Part shown: one piece after another, positions 1 to 7,120 of the stretch | Layout of the letters: every line of letters starts with the position of its first letter | Position numbering within the stretch: the first letter of the stretch is position 1 | Assembly (NCBI GenBank): GCA_030407315.1 | Contig: JALQPE010003224.1 | Span: 1-17,040, forward strand | DNA length: 17,040 bases | Origin: Asparagopsis taxiformis | Taxonomy: Eukaryota > Rhodophyta > Florideophyceae > Bonnemaisoniales > Bonnemaisoniaceae | Direction of reading: 5' to 3' | The notes under the pieces: generated by a model | Seen by the model: the letters and a program-made list of their open reading frames with translations, nothing else | Told to the model about the DNA's origin: nothing | Databases searched by the model: none | Program-made: the position numbers and the translations under genes

Positions 1-21
1 TCTGCATCCTTGCAAATATAA

Positions 22-41
22 TCCAGCCAGAATATGCTGGA
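22..41. repeat. Inverted repeat upstream of phaC
   Basis: TCCAGC at 22-27 pairs with GCTGGA at 36-41 around an 8-base spacer. It lies about 100 bases upstream of the phaC start. It could be an operator or the tail of a terminator from a gene to the left; no T-run follows it, so a terminator is less likely. The function is unknown. Confidence 0.3.
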
Positions 42-138
42 ATACCCTTTAGCGAGAAATGATCTAAATCCTCCTCCAAAATTTTTGAAAATATTAACTT
101 TGATTGGTAGGCCGGATATGACAAAGAAAGGCGAATCT

Positions 139-1871
139 ATGGAAAACAACAGTAACCTGCTATCCAACCCGCAGGAACTTATTGACTACCTGAACACAGA
201 AACCAAGAAAGTGCTTGATATGTTTTCGCAGGCTGGAGGTGATGATATCTTCACAAATTTTGCGCAGTCCTGGACTGAACTAGCAAACCGTTCCTTTGAA
301 GACCCTACTGTATGGATTCGTGCTTTCACCGAATATCAGCAGAACCAAATGACCTTTGGACCAACCTACTGACCGGAAAAACTGACGATGCAGTGGCAGC
401 GCCCGCTCGTGGTGACCGTCGTTTCCAGGCTGAAGAATGGTCTCAGAACCCTGTTTTTGACTACATCAAAACAATCCTACCTGCTGAGCTCTAAACTGCT
501 GCAGGAGATGGCTGCCAACGCTAAGCTGTCTGATCAGAAACAGAAGAAGCTGGAGTTCTACACTCAGCAATACATCGATGCGATGTCACCAACTAACTTG
601 CGGTAACGAACCCTGAAGTTCTACAGCAGGCATTGAAACTAAAGGTCAGAGTCTGGTAGACGGCCTTAAAAACCTGCTGGGTGATGCTGAGAAGGTCGCA
701 TCTCATGACCGACGAATCAGCGTTTGTACTGGGTGAGAACATTGCAACAACCAAAGGTTCTGTTGTTTTCGAAAACGATATGTTCCAGTTGATTCAGTAC
801 AACCCACGACTGAAGAAACATTCGCTCGCCCAACAATGATCGTTCCGCCTTGCATCAACAAGTTCTACATTCTGGATCTTCAGGAACACAACTCTTACGT
901 TAAATACTGCGTAGATCAGGGACAGACTACCTTCCTGGTTTCCTGGTTGAACCCAACAATCGAACAGGGCCATATCAGCTGGGATGACTATGTTGAGAAA
1001 GGTATCCTGAAAGCTAACGAAGTTGTTAAAGAGATCACAGGTCCGACAAACTGAACGCTGTAGCATGGTGTGTTGTGTGGTACTCTGCTGACATCTGCAC
1101 TTGCGGTTATGGCTGCTCGTAAAGACACTTCCATCGCCTCTGCAACGTTCTTCACAACGCTTTCTGGACTTCAAAGATCCAGGCGATCTGTGTGTATTCA
1201 TCGATGAACAGCAAGTTAAAAAGCTGGAGAACAAAGTAACCAACCAGGGTTACCTGAGTGGTCGTGAACTGGCTACCTCTTTCAACATGCTTCGTTCAAA
1301 CGATCTGATCTGGTCTTATGTAGTGAACAACTACCTGAAAGGTCAGACACCGCCTCGTTCGATATCCTTTACTGGAACAGCGATTCAACTAACCTGCCAG
1401 CAGAAATGTACACGTTCTACATCAACAACATGTACCTGGAAAATGGCCTGCGTGAGAAGAAACAGCTGACTATCTGTGGCGAACAGATCGACCTGGGTAA
1501 AATCAAGATCCCATGCTACTTCCTGTCTACCATCGAAGATCACATCGCTCCTTGGAAAGGCACGTTCGAAGGTACTGACCTGCTGAAAGGCAAGAACGAG
1601 TTTGTACTGGGTGCAAGTGGTCACGTTGCTGTGTTATCAACCCAGCATCTAAGAACCGTCGTAACTACTGGATCAACGGTGAACTGGGTAAAGACGCAGA
1701 TCACTGGCTGGAAACGTCCGAGCGCATGGAAGGTTCATGGTGGCCTCACTGGGCTGAGTGGCTGAAGCGTCGCGCAGGCAAAAAGTCCCTGCTCCAACCG
1801 CTCCAGGCAACGACACCTACAAAGAGATCGAACCCGCTCCAGGCCGCTACGTAGCAGTACGTATCGACTAA
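139..1871 (+). CDS. phaC: Class I poly(3-hydroxyalkanoate) synthase PhaC (frame-broken by indels)
   Basis: PhaC polymerises hydroxyacyl-CoA thioesters into polyhydroxyalkanoate at the granule surface. Read across frames the product is about 577 residues, normal for class I. The N-terminal domain runs to about residue 200, followed by the alpha/beta-hydrolase core. The lipase-like box has its nucleophile Cys codon at 1069-1071; removing one extra T near 1076 restores W-C-V-G-G-T. The catalytic Asp lies in a [10 protein letters not shown] segment (about 1527-1556) and the His in GASGHVAGVINP (about 1612-1645, one indel). The start at 139 is chosen because AAAGG at 127-131 is well spaced; an in-frame ATG at 118 has a poorer site. 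At least ten single-base indels break the frame, with no stop caused by substitution. The gene stands alone and ends in its own terminator. No phaA, phaB or phasin gene is visible. Confidence 0.93.
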
Positions 1872-1890
1872 TAACTGAAGTTGATCATAA

Positions 1891-1917
1891 AAAACGGAGC
1901 CTTGGCTCCGTTTTTTT
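1891..1917 (+). terminator. Rho-independent terminator of phaC
   Basis: CGGAGCC (1895-1901) and GGCTCCG (1904-1910) form a G+C-rich hairpin followed by seven T (1911-1917), 20-odd bases after the phaC stop. Four or more A precede the stem, so it could also act on the minus strand. Confidence 0.9.
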
Positions 1918-2108
1918 GTGCTTAAAACTCAGTCTGAACTCATCCATAATTGTTAATCTGCTTACCAAGCTTTAATAGGAACAATCAACCACTACTGCAA
2001 TGGCCAGAAGCGGACGTTAGGAGCTTGCTTCTAAGAAAAAGTTGATACATAGTTGCGTCACAGGATGTGCTAAAACAACATTCGTACTAAGTCGTTTTAA
2101 TGGAGGAA
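1918..2108. other. Intergenic gap after phaC
   Basis: I see no convincing gene in either strand here. One imperfect hairpin is present: TTAGGAGC (2017-2024) against GCTTCTAA (2027-2034), with one mismatch. This is where the sequence becomes visibly richer in A+T, marking the left edge of the accessory segment. Confidence 0.4.
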
Positions 2109-2219
2109 ATGACGGTGCTGTCTAAATTCTATCCAGAGCCATTCCTTGTATTTATTCTTGTTCTTCGATTGTTAGAAAACGTTTATCTAACCATTCAGAA
2201 ACTGAAAATACATATTTAA
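2109..2219 (+). CDS. Possible 36-residue hydrophobic peptide
   Basis: A 36-codon frame starts with MTVLSKFYPEPF and continues with a hydrophobic stretch (FLVFILVLRLL), then a basic tail. A GGAGG at 2102-2106 is nearby but only two bases from the ATG, which is tight. It ends ten bases before the ATG of the next membrane-protein gene, which suggests a shared transcript. No family is recognised. Given the indel rate in this window, it may instead be a fragment of a longer gene or not a gene at all. Confidence 0.35.
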   Translation: MTVLSKFYPEPFLVFILVLRLLENVYLTIQKLKIHI

Positions 2220-2228
2220 GGAAATTAA

Positions 2229-2647
2229 ATGGGACTCGTGGTGGTAATTCTTTCGTTTTTTTTATTGTCACTGGCTTTCGTTATTGTATGTCCATTACTT
2301 TATTATTTTGTCACCACAAAGCTAATAGCCTTTGAAAATCGAACATTTAAAAACTATTTCTATTCTGGGTGTTACTGTTTTCAATAAAATCAGTCGTAGG
2401 CATTCTCACTCCGGCTCCTGATGCTCGCACTGGAGATCCACAACAGCTTCTTGACCTGTTGACTAGCTATAGCAATTACAATTTTCTGATAACATTTATC
2501 TGCAAGTTTTATTAGCTGTATACCTGTTTAAGGCTCCCCCTATAAAAGCTTTATGGGCAGCGGTTATCTACAATATATGTTGTTATAAGCTTCGTTGTAT
2601 TAGGTTTTATAGCGATTCAGTTTTCACTTTTTTCAATGTTTAGGTAG
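2229..2647 (+). CDS. Hypothetical multi-pass membrane protein (frame-broken)
   Basis: The start at 2229 has AAGGAA at 2218-2223, well spaced. The first frame gives a hydrophobic N-terminus (GLVVVILSFFLLSLAFVIV) and another membrane-like stretch (PLLYYFVTT). Single-base shifts near 2360, 2505 and 2580 carry the reading through further segments: one with a LTPAPDARTGDPQQLLDLL loop, one with VLLAVYLFKAPPIKALWAAV, and a last helix beginning ISFVVLGFIAIQFSLF. The joined product is about 139 residues with roughly four membrane spans. I do not recognise the family. The joined reading rests on continuity of hydrophobic character and on the same indel pattern as the conserved genes, so it is an inference. 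Confidence 0.5.
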
Positions 2648-2704
2648 TCACCGTTAAAAGAATAAGCTCTTAATAAATTTAGATAGCATAAATGGAAATA
2701 AAGA

Positions 2705-2979
2705 ATGGTGAAAATTAATAAAAACCAATCCCTGTTAGGCCCTTTGTTACTTGCAATTTTATATGTATCAATAGCGATAATTTGCTACTGGTACGACTTC
2801 AACCTTTTCTACATATTGCCTAACCCCCCACATGATATAGACCCACAATTAGTTTATTACTTCACACAAGGGGTGCCTGTTTGTATGGCGGCCCTATCAA
2901 TAGTTCGTACTACAATGAAAAGCAAAAAGCTAAGGCAACGTCGCTGCCCTCAAAGAAGGCAGAGCCAGAAGATAAGTAG
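2705..2979 (+). CDS. Hypothetical two-span membrane protein
   Basis: A small integral membrane protein of about 91 residues. A basic N-terminus (MVKINKNQ) is followed by a hydrophobic span (about residues 10-30, LLGPLLLAILYVSIAIICYW), a polar loop rich in Pro and Asp (NPPHDIDPQ), and a weaker span around VPVCMAALSIV. The frame as sequenced runs to 3001 with an odd Arg/Gln-rich tail. A one-base shift near 2925 gives instead a Lys/Ala/Glu-rich tail ending PSKKAEPEDK at 2979, which looks more natural for a cytoplasmic tail, so I place the end there. No family is recognised. It sits 57 bases after the previous gene and in the same direction. Confidence 0.5.
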
Positions 2980-3004
2980 GCCGAACAATTATGATCCGTG
3001 ACAA

Positions 3005-3018
3005 TTGGGGTCAGAGTA
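3005..3018. repeat. Copy 1 of a TTGRGGTCAGA repeat
   Basis: TTGGGGTCAGAGTA at 3005-3018 resembles TTGAGGTCAGACAA at 3402-3415. The two lie on either side of the next small membrane-protein gene. From memory, GGGGTCAGAGT-type sequences recur near REP-associated transposases in many proteobacteria; no such transposase is visible here. Confidence 0.4.
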
Positions 3019-3050
3019 TATTTTTATATGATGGTTAAAAGGCATAAAAA

Positions 3051-3386
3051 ATGCACTCTGATACCAATTACTCTTCTGACTCAGAGCAGGAATGGAATTT
3101 AAAGATGAGTACTCTCTCAAACACATCCCTTAGAATTATAAATGCCTTTCTCTTCGTCGTTTGGGGAGGCATTGCTTTAGTTGGATTATTCGCAGAACAG
3201 CTCATGGTAAGGAAATTACTTCATTCCATGAATTCTTATTCAGCATTGCCGCAATAACCACATGCTTCTATCCGTTGGCGTTGATTATCTCCGCTATAGA
3301 CAAAACTGCTAAACCTATAAACTTGGCCAGCAATATCAATAATCATTCAAGCAGTGGCAATGATAATTGCAGGGCTCTCGTTTTAA
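3051..3386 (+). CDS. Hypothetical three-span membrane protein (frame-broken)
   Basis: The ATG at 3051 has AAGG nearby at 3039-3042; an internal ATG at 3105 is the alternative start. The N-terminus is polar and Ser/Glu-rich, then a first span (IINAFLFVVWGGIALVGLF), a short loop (AEQLMVRK), and after a one-base shift near 3213 a second span (FLFSIAAITTCFYPLALIIS). A further shift near 3335 leads into a third hydrophobic stretch, QAVAMIIAGLSF, with the stop at 3384-3386. The joined product is about 112 residues. No family is recognised. It is the last of a row of small membrane-protein genes and is flanked by the TTGRGGTCAGA repeats. Confidence 0.5.
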
Positions 3387-3401
3387 CTAACTCTAGGTGA
3401 G

Positions 3402-3415
3402 TTGAGGTCAGACAA
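3402..3415. repeat. Copy 2 of the TTGRGGTCAGA repeat
   Basis: TTGAGGTCAGAC at 3402-3413 matches 10 of 12 bases of the copy at 3005-3016 in direct orientation. Confidence 0.4.
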
Positions 3416-3416
3416 A

Positions 3417-3501
3417 GGCTAGCGGACCTTCGCTTTTCCCTAGCCACTAGCAGCCGCAAAGCGGCGTTCTAGCAGTGGCGAAGCCACGTTCTAGCTACTA
3501 G
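3417..3501. repeat. CTAG-bounded hairpin repeat cluster
   Basis: CTAG occurs at 3419, 3440, 3447, 3469, 3491 and 3498 (and once more at 3393). Two adjacent 22-base units start at 3447 and 3469. Each reads CTAG-CA, a 5-bp stem with a 3-base loop, then GTT. The first stem is GCCGC/GCGGC around AAA; the second is GTGGC/GCCAC around GAA. Both stem arms change together, so pairing is kept while the sequence differs. The layout recalls REP elements, where a short tetranucleotide sits at the foot of a hairpin, but I cannot assign a known family. Confidence 0.7.
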
Positions 3502-3900
3502 ATTCAGCCAAAAGCTGAATCTCCCGCTGCAACTCCCCATCTTCAGAAGAAGCAAACTTAGCCGCCTTCTCCAAAGCATCCCCTGCTTCAGTTTTCCGAT
3601 CTTCCTCAAGATACCTCTGAGCAAGGGAATACTGGATGGAGGCTTTGTATTCGTTATCTTTCATCTGCTCGGCGAGTCGATAGGCCTGATTGTAGGCCTC
3701 AATTGCATCATCATTTTCCTCGCTAAAATCACCGAGTGTTCCCATAGAACGGATGATCTTTTTTACTGCCCTGATGCTCCTGGCACAATTGCTTAAGTTG
3801 ATCGTAAAGTGCATAAAAACTGTTCTTCATTATCTGCTTCTGCCGCAGACATCAACTCATGTGCTAGCTTTTCGACCTGTTCAAAAATGGCTTTGCTCAC
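3491..3900 (-). CDS. Tetratricopeptide-repeat-like protein paired with SUKH protein (frame-broken)
   Basis: A soluble, helical, acidic protein of about 136 residues. The middle and C-terminus show TPR-like helix pairs: DDAIEAYNQAYRLAEQM, then EYKASIQYSLAQRYLEED and TEAGDALEKAAKFA. Earlier, after repair of one base near 3818, a QLKQLCQEHQGS segment leads to HPF. The start is a GTG at 3900-3898 that overlaps the stop of the upstream SUKH gene by four bases, so the two are probably translationally coupled. TPR proteins generally mediate protein-protein contacts; the partner is unknown. The stop codon (TAG) lies inside a CTAG of the repeat cluster, and a perfect 8-bp palindrome (3501-3521) covers its last codons. 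From memory, this SUKH-TPR order also occurs in pseudomonads. Confidence 0.7.
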
Positions 3901-4308
3901 AACTTAACTCTCCAACCAAACATCTTTGGCCAGTTCCAGATAGAAGGCCACTCATCCTCAACTGCCTCGCTGGAACGAGACCAATGCAAAATCTCTCCTT
4001 CCTGCGTAATGCAATAAAACCCATCCTCATGATTGCAGATAGGGATATACTCGCGTGGCATACCTATATCCCATGCATGGGCGGCCATATCCGGTAAATA
4101 AGTGTGTGATTGTGGATCCATTACTGTTGCAGGTTCCAGCGAACCATAAACCACATCGCTCACTTCCATTAAAAAATACTTATATTCATCCGGAGTGAGA
4201 TAAGAATGCTCTTCTTCAATCTCCACCAGATCGTCATCATCGGGAAGTTTCAAGCGGCACAGGTACCGGTTGGTTATTCTCTTTGAGTAACTCGATTATG
4301 TCTTCCAT
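3897..4308 (-). CDS. SMI1/KNR4 (SUKH) family protein (one frameshift)
   Basis: Recognised by the SUKH-type pattern: a short N-terminal helix (MEDIIELLKENN), an acidic stretch with DDDDLVEIEEE, then YKYFLMEVSDVVYGSLEP, a DPQSHTYLPDMAAHAWD segment, IPICNHEDGFYCITQEGE, and a Trp-rich end (EDEWPSIWNWPKMFGW). The length, about 136 residues, fits single-domain SUKH proteins. One extra base near 4252 separates the first 19 or so residues from the rest; the ATG at 4308 is preferred because that N-terminus fits the family. Some SUKH proteins are immunity proteins against contact-dependent nuclease toxins; others are housekeeping genes of unknown role. No toxin gene is visible nearby. It overlaps the TPR gene by four bases. 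Confidence 0.8.
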
Positions 4309-4728
4309 CAGATTTCCAACGTCCAATAATTTAATGCTGTGTATTGTAGCCAACTTTCACAACTTTTAATTCGCAAATGCAAAACAGGGTTCCAGTCATA
4401 TTCACTCAGAATAAGAATGGAATTAGTCAAAAAAGCCCTACTTTTCCCAAGCCTTTATGACTAATACTTTAGGAGGATTATCATCCAAATTGATAACGCC
4501 TATAGATGGAATTACCAAGACATTAGCTCAGGAATACGTATAATTCGGCAAGCTGCACTGCAACATGAACAATTGTCATATTTTTTATATGACTATTGCT
4601 TATCCATGGCTGCAGTATAAGAAGTCTCAGAAGGTTACGAATTTATCGAGCAAAATTCGTGCGGCCACAAGCCCCACCTCCTGTGTCACTTCACAAACCA
4701 TAATTACTACTAATATGGCGAAGTTTCT
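4309..4728. promoter_or_regulatory. Divergent intergenic region between the SUKH gene and mqo
   Basis: No convincing gene is seen in these 420 bases. They must hold the promoters of the SUKH-TPR pair (leftwards) and of mqo (rightwards). The notable element is a long inverted repeat at 4570-4598 (listed separately). A TATAAG at 4616-4621 is a possible -10 box for mqo, but no good -35 is placed before it. The AGGAGG near 4471 has no start codon after it. Confidence 0.45.
4570..4598. promoter_or_regulatory. Near-perfect inverted repeat upstream of mqo
   Basis: CAATTGTCATAT (4570-4581) and ATATGACTATTG (4587-4598) are inverted copies matching at 11 of 12 positions around a TTTTT spacer. It lies about 130 bases before the mqo start. 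The symmetry suits a dimeric repressor or activator site; a transcript hairpin is the alternative. Confidence 0.5.
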
Positions 4729-6236
4729 ATGACCACAAAAACGGTAGATGTATTGCTAGTTGGCGCGGGTGCGATGAGCACGACCCTGGGGGTTATGCTT
4801 AAGGAGCTGGATCCATCCTGAAGATCTGCATGGTGGAGCGACTCGAAGAAGTTGCCAAAGAAAGTACCGATTGTATGAACAACGCAGGTACTGGCCACGC
4901 AGCCTATTGCGAGCTGAACTACACCCCTGAAGCGGCCGACGGCACAATCAACTGCTCTAAAGCATACGCGATTAACGCTTCTTCGAAGTAAGCCTTCAAT
5001 TCTGGTCTTATCTGGTCAGAAAAGGTGCACTCCCTGAACCTTCCAACTTTATCAACCCAGTCCCTCATCAGAGTTTTGTCTGGGGTGAAAAGAACGTTAA
5101 CTTCCTGCGCAAACGGTATGAGGCTTTAAGTCAGCATCATCAGTTTGATGTGATGGAATACACCGAAGATCCTGATGTTATCCGTGAGTGGATGCCTTTG
5201 GTGATGGAAGGCCGTAAAGAAGGCGAAAAAATTGCTGCAACGCGAGTACGTTACGGCTCTGATGTAAACTTCGGCTCTCTAGCTCGAAATATGGGAACTA
5301 TCTGGATCAGACTGAAGACTTTGATCTGATGCTGAACCATGATGTTATCGACTTCTACCAGAACAAAGATGATCTTGGGCTGTTTCTATGAAAAACAGAG
5401 CAACAAAAGAGTCATTGAGTGTTAACAGTAAGTTTGTCTTCCTCGGTGCTGGCGGTGGTGCATTACCTCTGTTGCAGAAAAACTGACATTCCAGAAGGCA
5501 AAGGTTACGGCGGTTTTCCAGTTAGCGGACAATGGTTGGGTTGTAAGAAGCAGGAAATTGTTGAGCGCCACGAATCCAAGGTTTATGGCTGCGCTCCAAT
5601 TGGTGCTCCCCCAATGTCTGTACCACACCTGGATACGCGTGTTATCGACGGTAAAAAAGCCCTTCGGTTTGGTCCGTTTGCAGGCTTCACAACTAAGTTT
5701 TTGAAGAACGGTTCAATGATGGACATGTTTGGCAGCCTTAAGCCAACAACCTGAAGCCAATGCTGTATGTTGGCGCAACCAGCATGGACCTGACCAAGTA
5801 CCTGATCAGCGAAGTGATGCAGACACATGGTTCCCGTGTTATGTCCCTGAGCAATTTCTTCCGGTAGCACAGGAAGAAGACTGGGAAATTTCCCATGCAG
5901 GCCAGCGCGTTCAATCATCAAAAAAGATGAAACGGGCAAAGGCAAGCTTGAGTTCGGTACTGAAGTTATCACATCTTCTGATGGCACCTTGCTGCTCTTC
6001 TGGGTGCTTCTCCAGGTGCATCAACATCAGTCAGTGCGATGATCAGTATTGTTGAGCGCTGCTTCGCAGATAAACTGGAAAATGGTGGCTGGAAAGAAAA
6101 GCTCGTTTCAATGATTCCTTCTTACGGTCAGAAACTGACTGAAGATGTTCAACTTCTGAAACAAGTACGTTCTGAAACGCTGTCCACTCTGGGTCTTGAC
6201 CCTGAGTCTGCTGAGGCACCCGCCAAGGCTGGCTAA
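4729..6236 (+). CDS. mqo: Malate:quinone oxidoreductase Mqo (frame-broken)
   Basis: Mqo is an FAD-dependent, membrane-associated enzyme that oxidises malate to oxaloacetate and passes electrons to quinone, replacing or joining NAD malate dehydrogenase in the TCA cycle. The start gives [16 protein letters not shown], with the FAD-binding Gly-rich motif at about residues 8-13. Family landmarks follow: [20 protein letters not shown] (about residues 45-64), [11 protein letters not shown] (about 105), [14 protein letters not shown] (about 260-273), FGPFAGF, and near the C-terminus [15 protein letters not shown]. The joined length is about 502 residues, as expected for the family. About ten single-base shifts occur, for example near 4817, 4988, 5300, 5370, 5470, 5745, 5930 and 5995. 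The ribosome-binding site is weak. A terminator follows. Confidence 0.93.
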
Positions 6237-6250
6237 GCAAATAGCGACAG

Positions 6251-6280
6251 AAAAAGCCGATCTTTTTAGATCGGCTTTTT
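6251..6280. terminator. Bidirectional Rho-independent terminator after mqo
   Basis: A 13-bp perfect stem, AAAAAGCCGATCT (6251-6263) with AGATCGGCTTTTT (6268-6280), encloses a four-T loop. The A-run on one side and T-run on the other allow action in both directions. Confidence 0.9.
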
Positions 6281-6284
6281 GTTT

Positions 6285-6526
6285 TCATGCTCCAGAGTTA
6301 CAATACAAACCTTCCCACAAAGCTCTTTGATTATGGAATGCCGCCCAAATTGTGCAGCCTGCTGCATTGTCCCAAGTATCAGCAGCTTGAATAAACCCGC
6401 TTATGAGCCCTGCCAGCATCTCACGATGACCTGCGCTGCGCTATATTTGGCAAACCAGAACGCCCTAAGGGCCTGCGCAGCTTTTATCCAGAACCTGACT
6501 TTTGCGGTGATAACGGGACCAAGCAA
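6285..6526 (-). CDS. Possible small hypothetical protein (frame-broken)
   Basis: On the minus strand a frame reading ITAKVRFWIKAAQALRAFWF and on to KYSAAQV continues, after a one-base shift near 6421, as REMLAGLISGFIQAADTWDN and ends with ALWEGLYCNSGA, stopping at 6285-6287. The pieces look protein-like (amphipathic helix with Ala, Trp and Arg). The stop lies next to the bidirectional terminator, which would serve it too. The start is uncertain; TTG at 6526-6524 is only a placeholder. No family is recognised. Conserved-gene shadows cannot explain it because there is no gene on the other strand here. I hold this weakly. Confidence 0.3.
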
Positions 6527-6581
6527 TCAAAATTTTAACCCTGGTCGAGGAATCTACCCGCTAGATTTACATGCCCAGAAA

Positions 6582-6609
6582 ATAAAAAAAGCACACCTCC
6601 GGGTATGCT
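6582..6609 (-). terminator. Rho-independent terminator of the cold shock gene
   Basis: On the minus strand AGCATACC (6609-6602) pairs with GGTGTGCT (6597-6590) around a CGGA loop, with one wobble pair, followed by a run of T (A at 6584-6590 on the + strand). It lies about 30 bases after the cold shock gene stop. Confidence 0.85.
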
Positions 6610-6639
6610 CTTTCATTATGTTTGGATCGAACTCAGTCG

Positions 6640-6842
6640 TTAGACTATAACGATGTTCTCAGCCTGTGGGCCTTTCTGACCCTGAGTGACCGTGAATTCA
6701 ACCTTCTGGCCTTCTGCCAGTGATTTAAAACCATCACCCTGAATTGCGCTGAAATGAGCAAAAACATCCGGGCCATTTTCCTGAGCAATGAATCCGAAGC
6801 CTTTCTCGTCGTTAAACCACTTAACTGTACTGTTGTTGCCAT
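6640..6842 (-). CDS. CspA-family cold shock protein (one frameshift)
   Basis: A single cold shock domain of about 67 residues that binds single-stranded RNA or DNA and melts RNA structure. After repair of one missing base right behind the ATG at 6842, the protein begins [12 protein letters not shown] and shows RNP1 (KGFGFI) and RNP2 (DVFAHF), then [15 protein letters not shown] and ends [10 protein letters not shown] at a TAA (6640-6642). The frame as sequenced, from an upstream ATG, is a shifted artefact. The gene is monocistronic with its own terminator. A hairpin in its 5' leader (6875-6898) is listed separately. The exact paralogue (cspA, cspD, cspE) cannot be told. Confidence 0.92.
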
Positions 6843-6874
6843 TTTTCTAATCCCAATCTGGTCTTTCATATAGC

Positions 6875-6898
6875 CAGAATGATGTAAGACTCATTCTG
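6875..6898 (-). promoter_or_regulatory. Hairpin in the presumed leader of the cold shock gene
   Basis: CAGAATGA (6875-6882) and TCATTCTG (6891-6898) form a perfect 8-bp inverted repeat with an 8-base loop, 33 bases upstream of the cold shock ATG. If transcribed, it would be a leader hairpin close to the ribosome-binding region. It could instead be an operator. Confidence 0.4.
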
Positions 6899-7120
6899 AA
6901 ACTGCTTTTTAAAACAGGGCATAACTTACGTAAATCAGGAGGTACCTTTATCTGGCAACACTGCTATATCATGCAAGTCATATCCATCTAAGTTGCAGAT
7001 AATAAATAGCAAAAATGTTAATTCCATTACAGCCGTGATGTTTTCTGATCAAATTCAATAAAGATCCGGTATTTTAGAAATTACTTCTAAAAAAGATTGT
7101 TCAATAACTTTTCGAGCCCT
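6899..7120. promoter_or_regulatory. Divergent promoter region between the cold shock gene and norM
   Basis: No gene is seen. The region is A+T-rich and must hold promoters for the leftward cold shock gene and the rightward norM run. I cannot place -35/-10 boxes with confidence. An AGGAGG near 6938 is not followed by a start codon. Confidence 0.35.

Noticed and set aside
1060..1085. Apparent loss of the PhaC nucleophile motif (W-C-V-V-W-Y)
   Set aside because: Removing the single T near 1076 gives W-C-V-G-G-T, the usual box, and the frame then stays open. It is an indel, not an altered active site.
794..1243. 149-codon open frame on the minus strand
   Set aside because: It lies entirely opposite phaC, which is securely identified; it is a shadow frame. 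The same applies to the minus frame at 5583-5987 opposite mqo.
2005..2020. Integron attC-like end (GCGGACGTTAG)
   Set aside because: The core site does not fit GTTRRRY at its last base, no paired left core site is visible, and no attC follows the other small genes.
3417..3501. CRISPR array
   Set aside because: Only two adjacent 22-base units with no spacers between them and no cas genes; each unit is itself a hairpin.
3897..4308. Toxin gene partnered with the SUKH protein
   Set aside because: Neither side holds a large secreted protein, Rhs repeat, PAAR domain or nuclease domain; only the TPR gene and mqo adjoin.
6279..6650. 123-codon open frame on the + strand after mqo
   Set aside because: It starts inside the last T-run of the mqo terminator, runs through the cold shock terminator and into the end of the cold shock gene. 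The residue make-up (many Cys and Pro) looks random.
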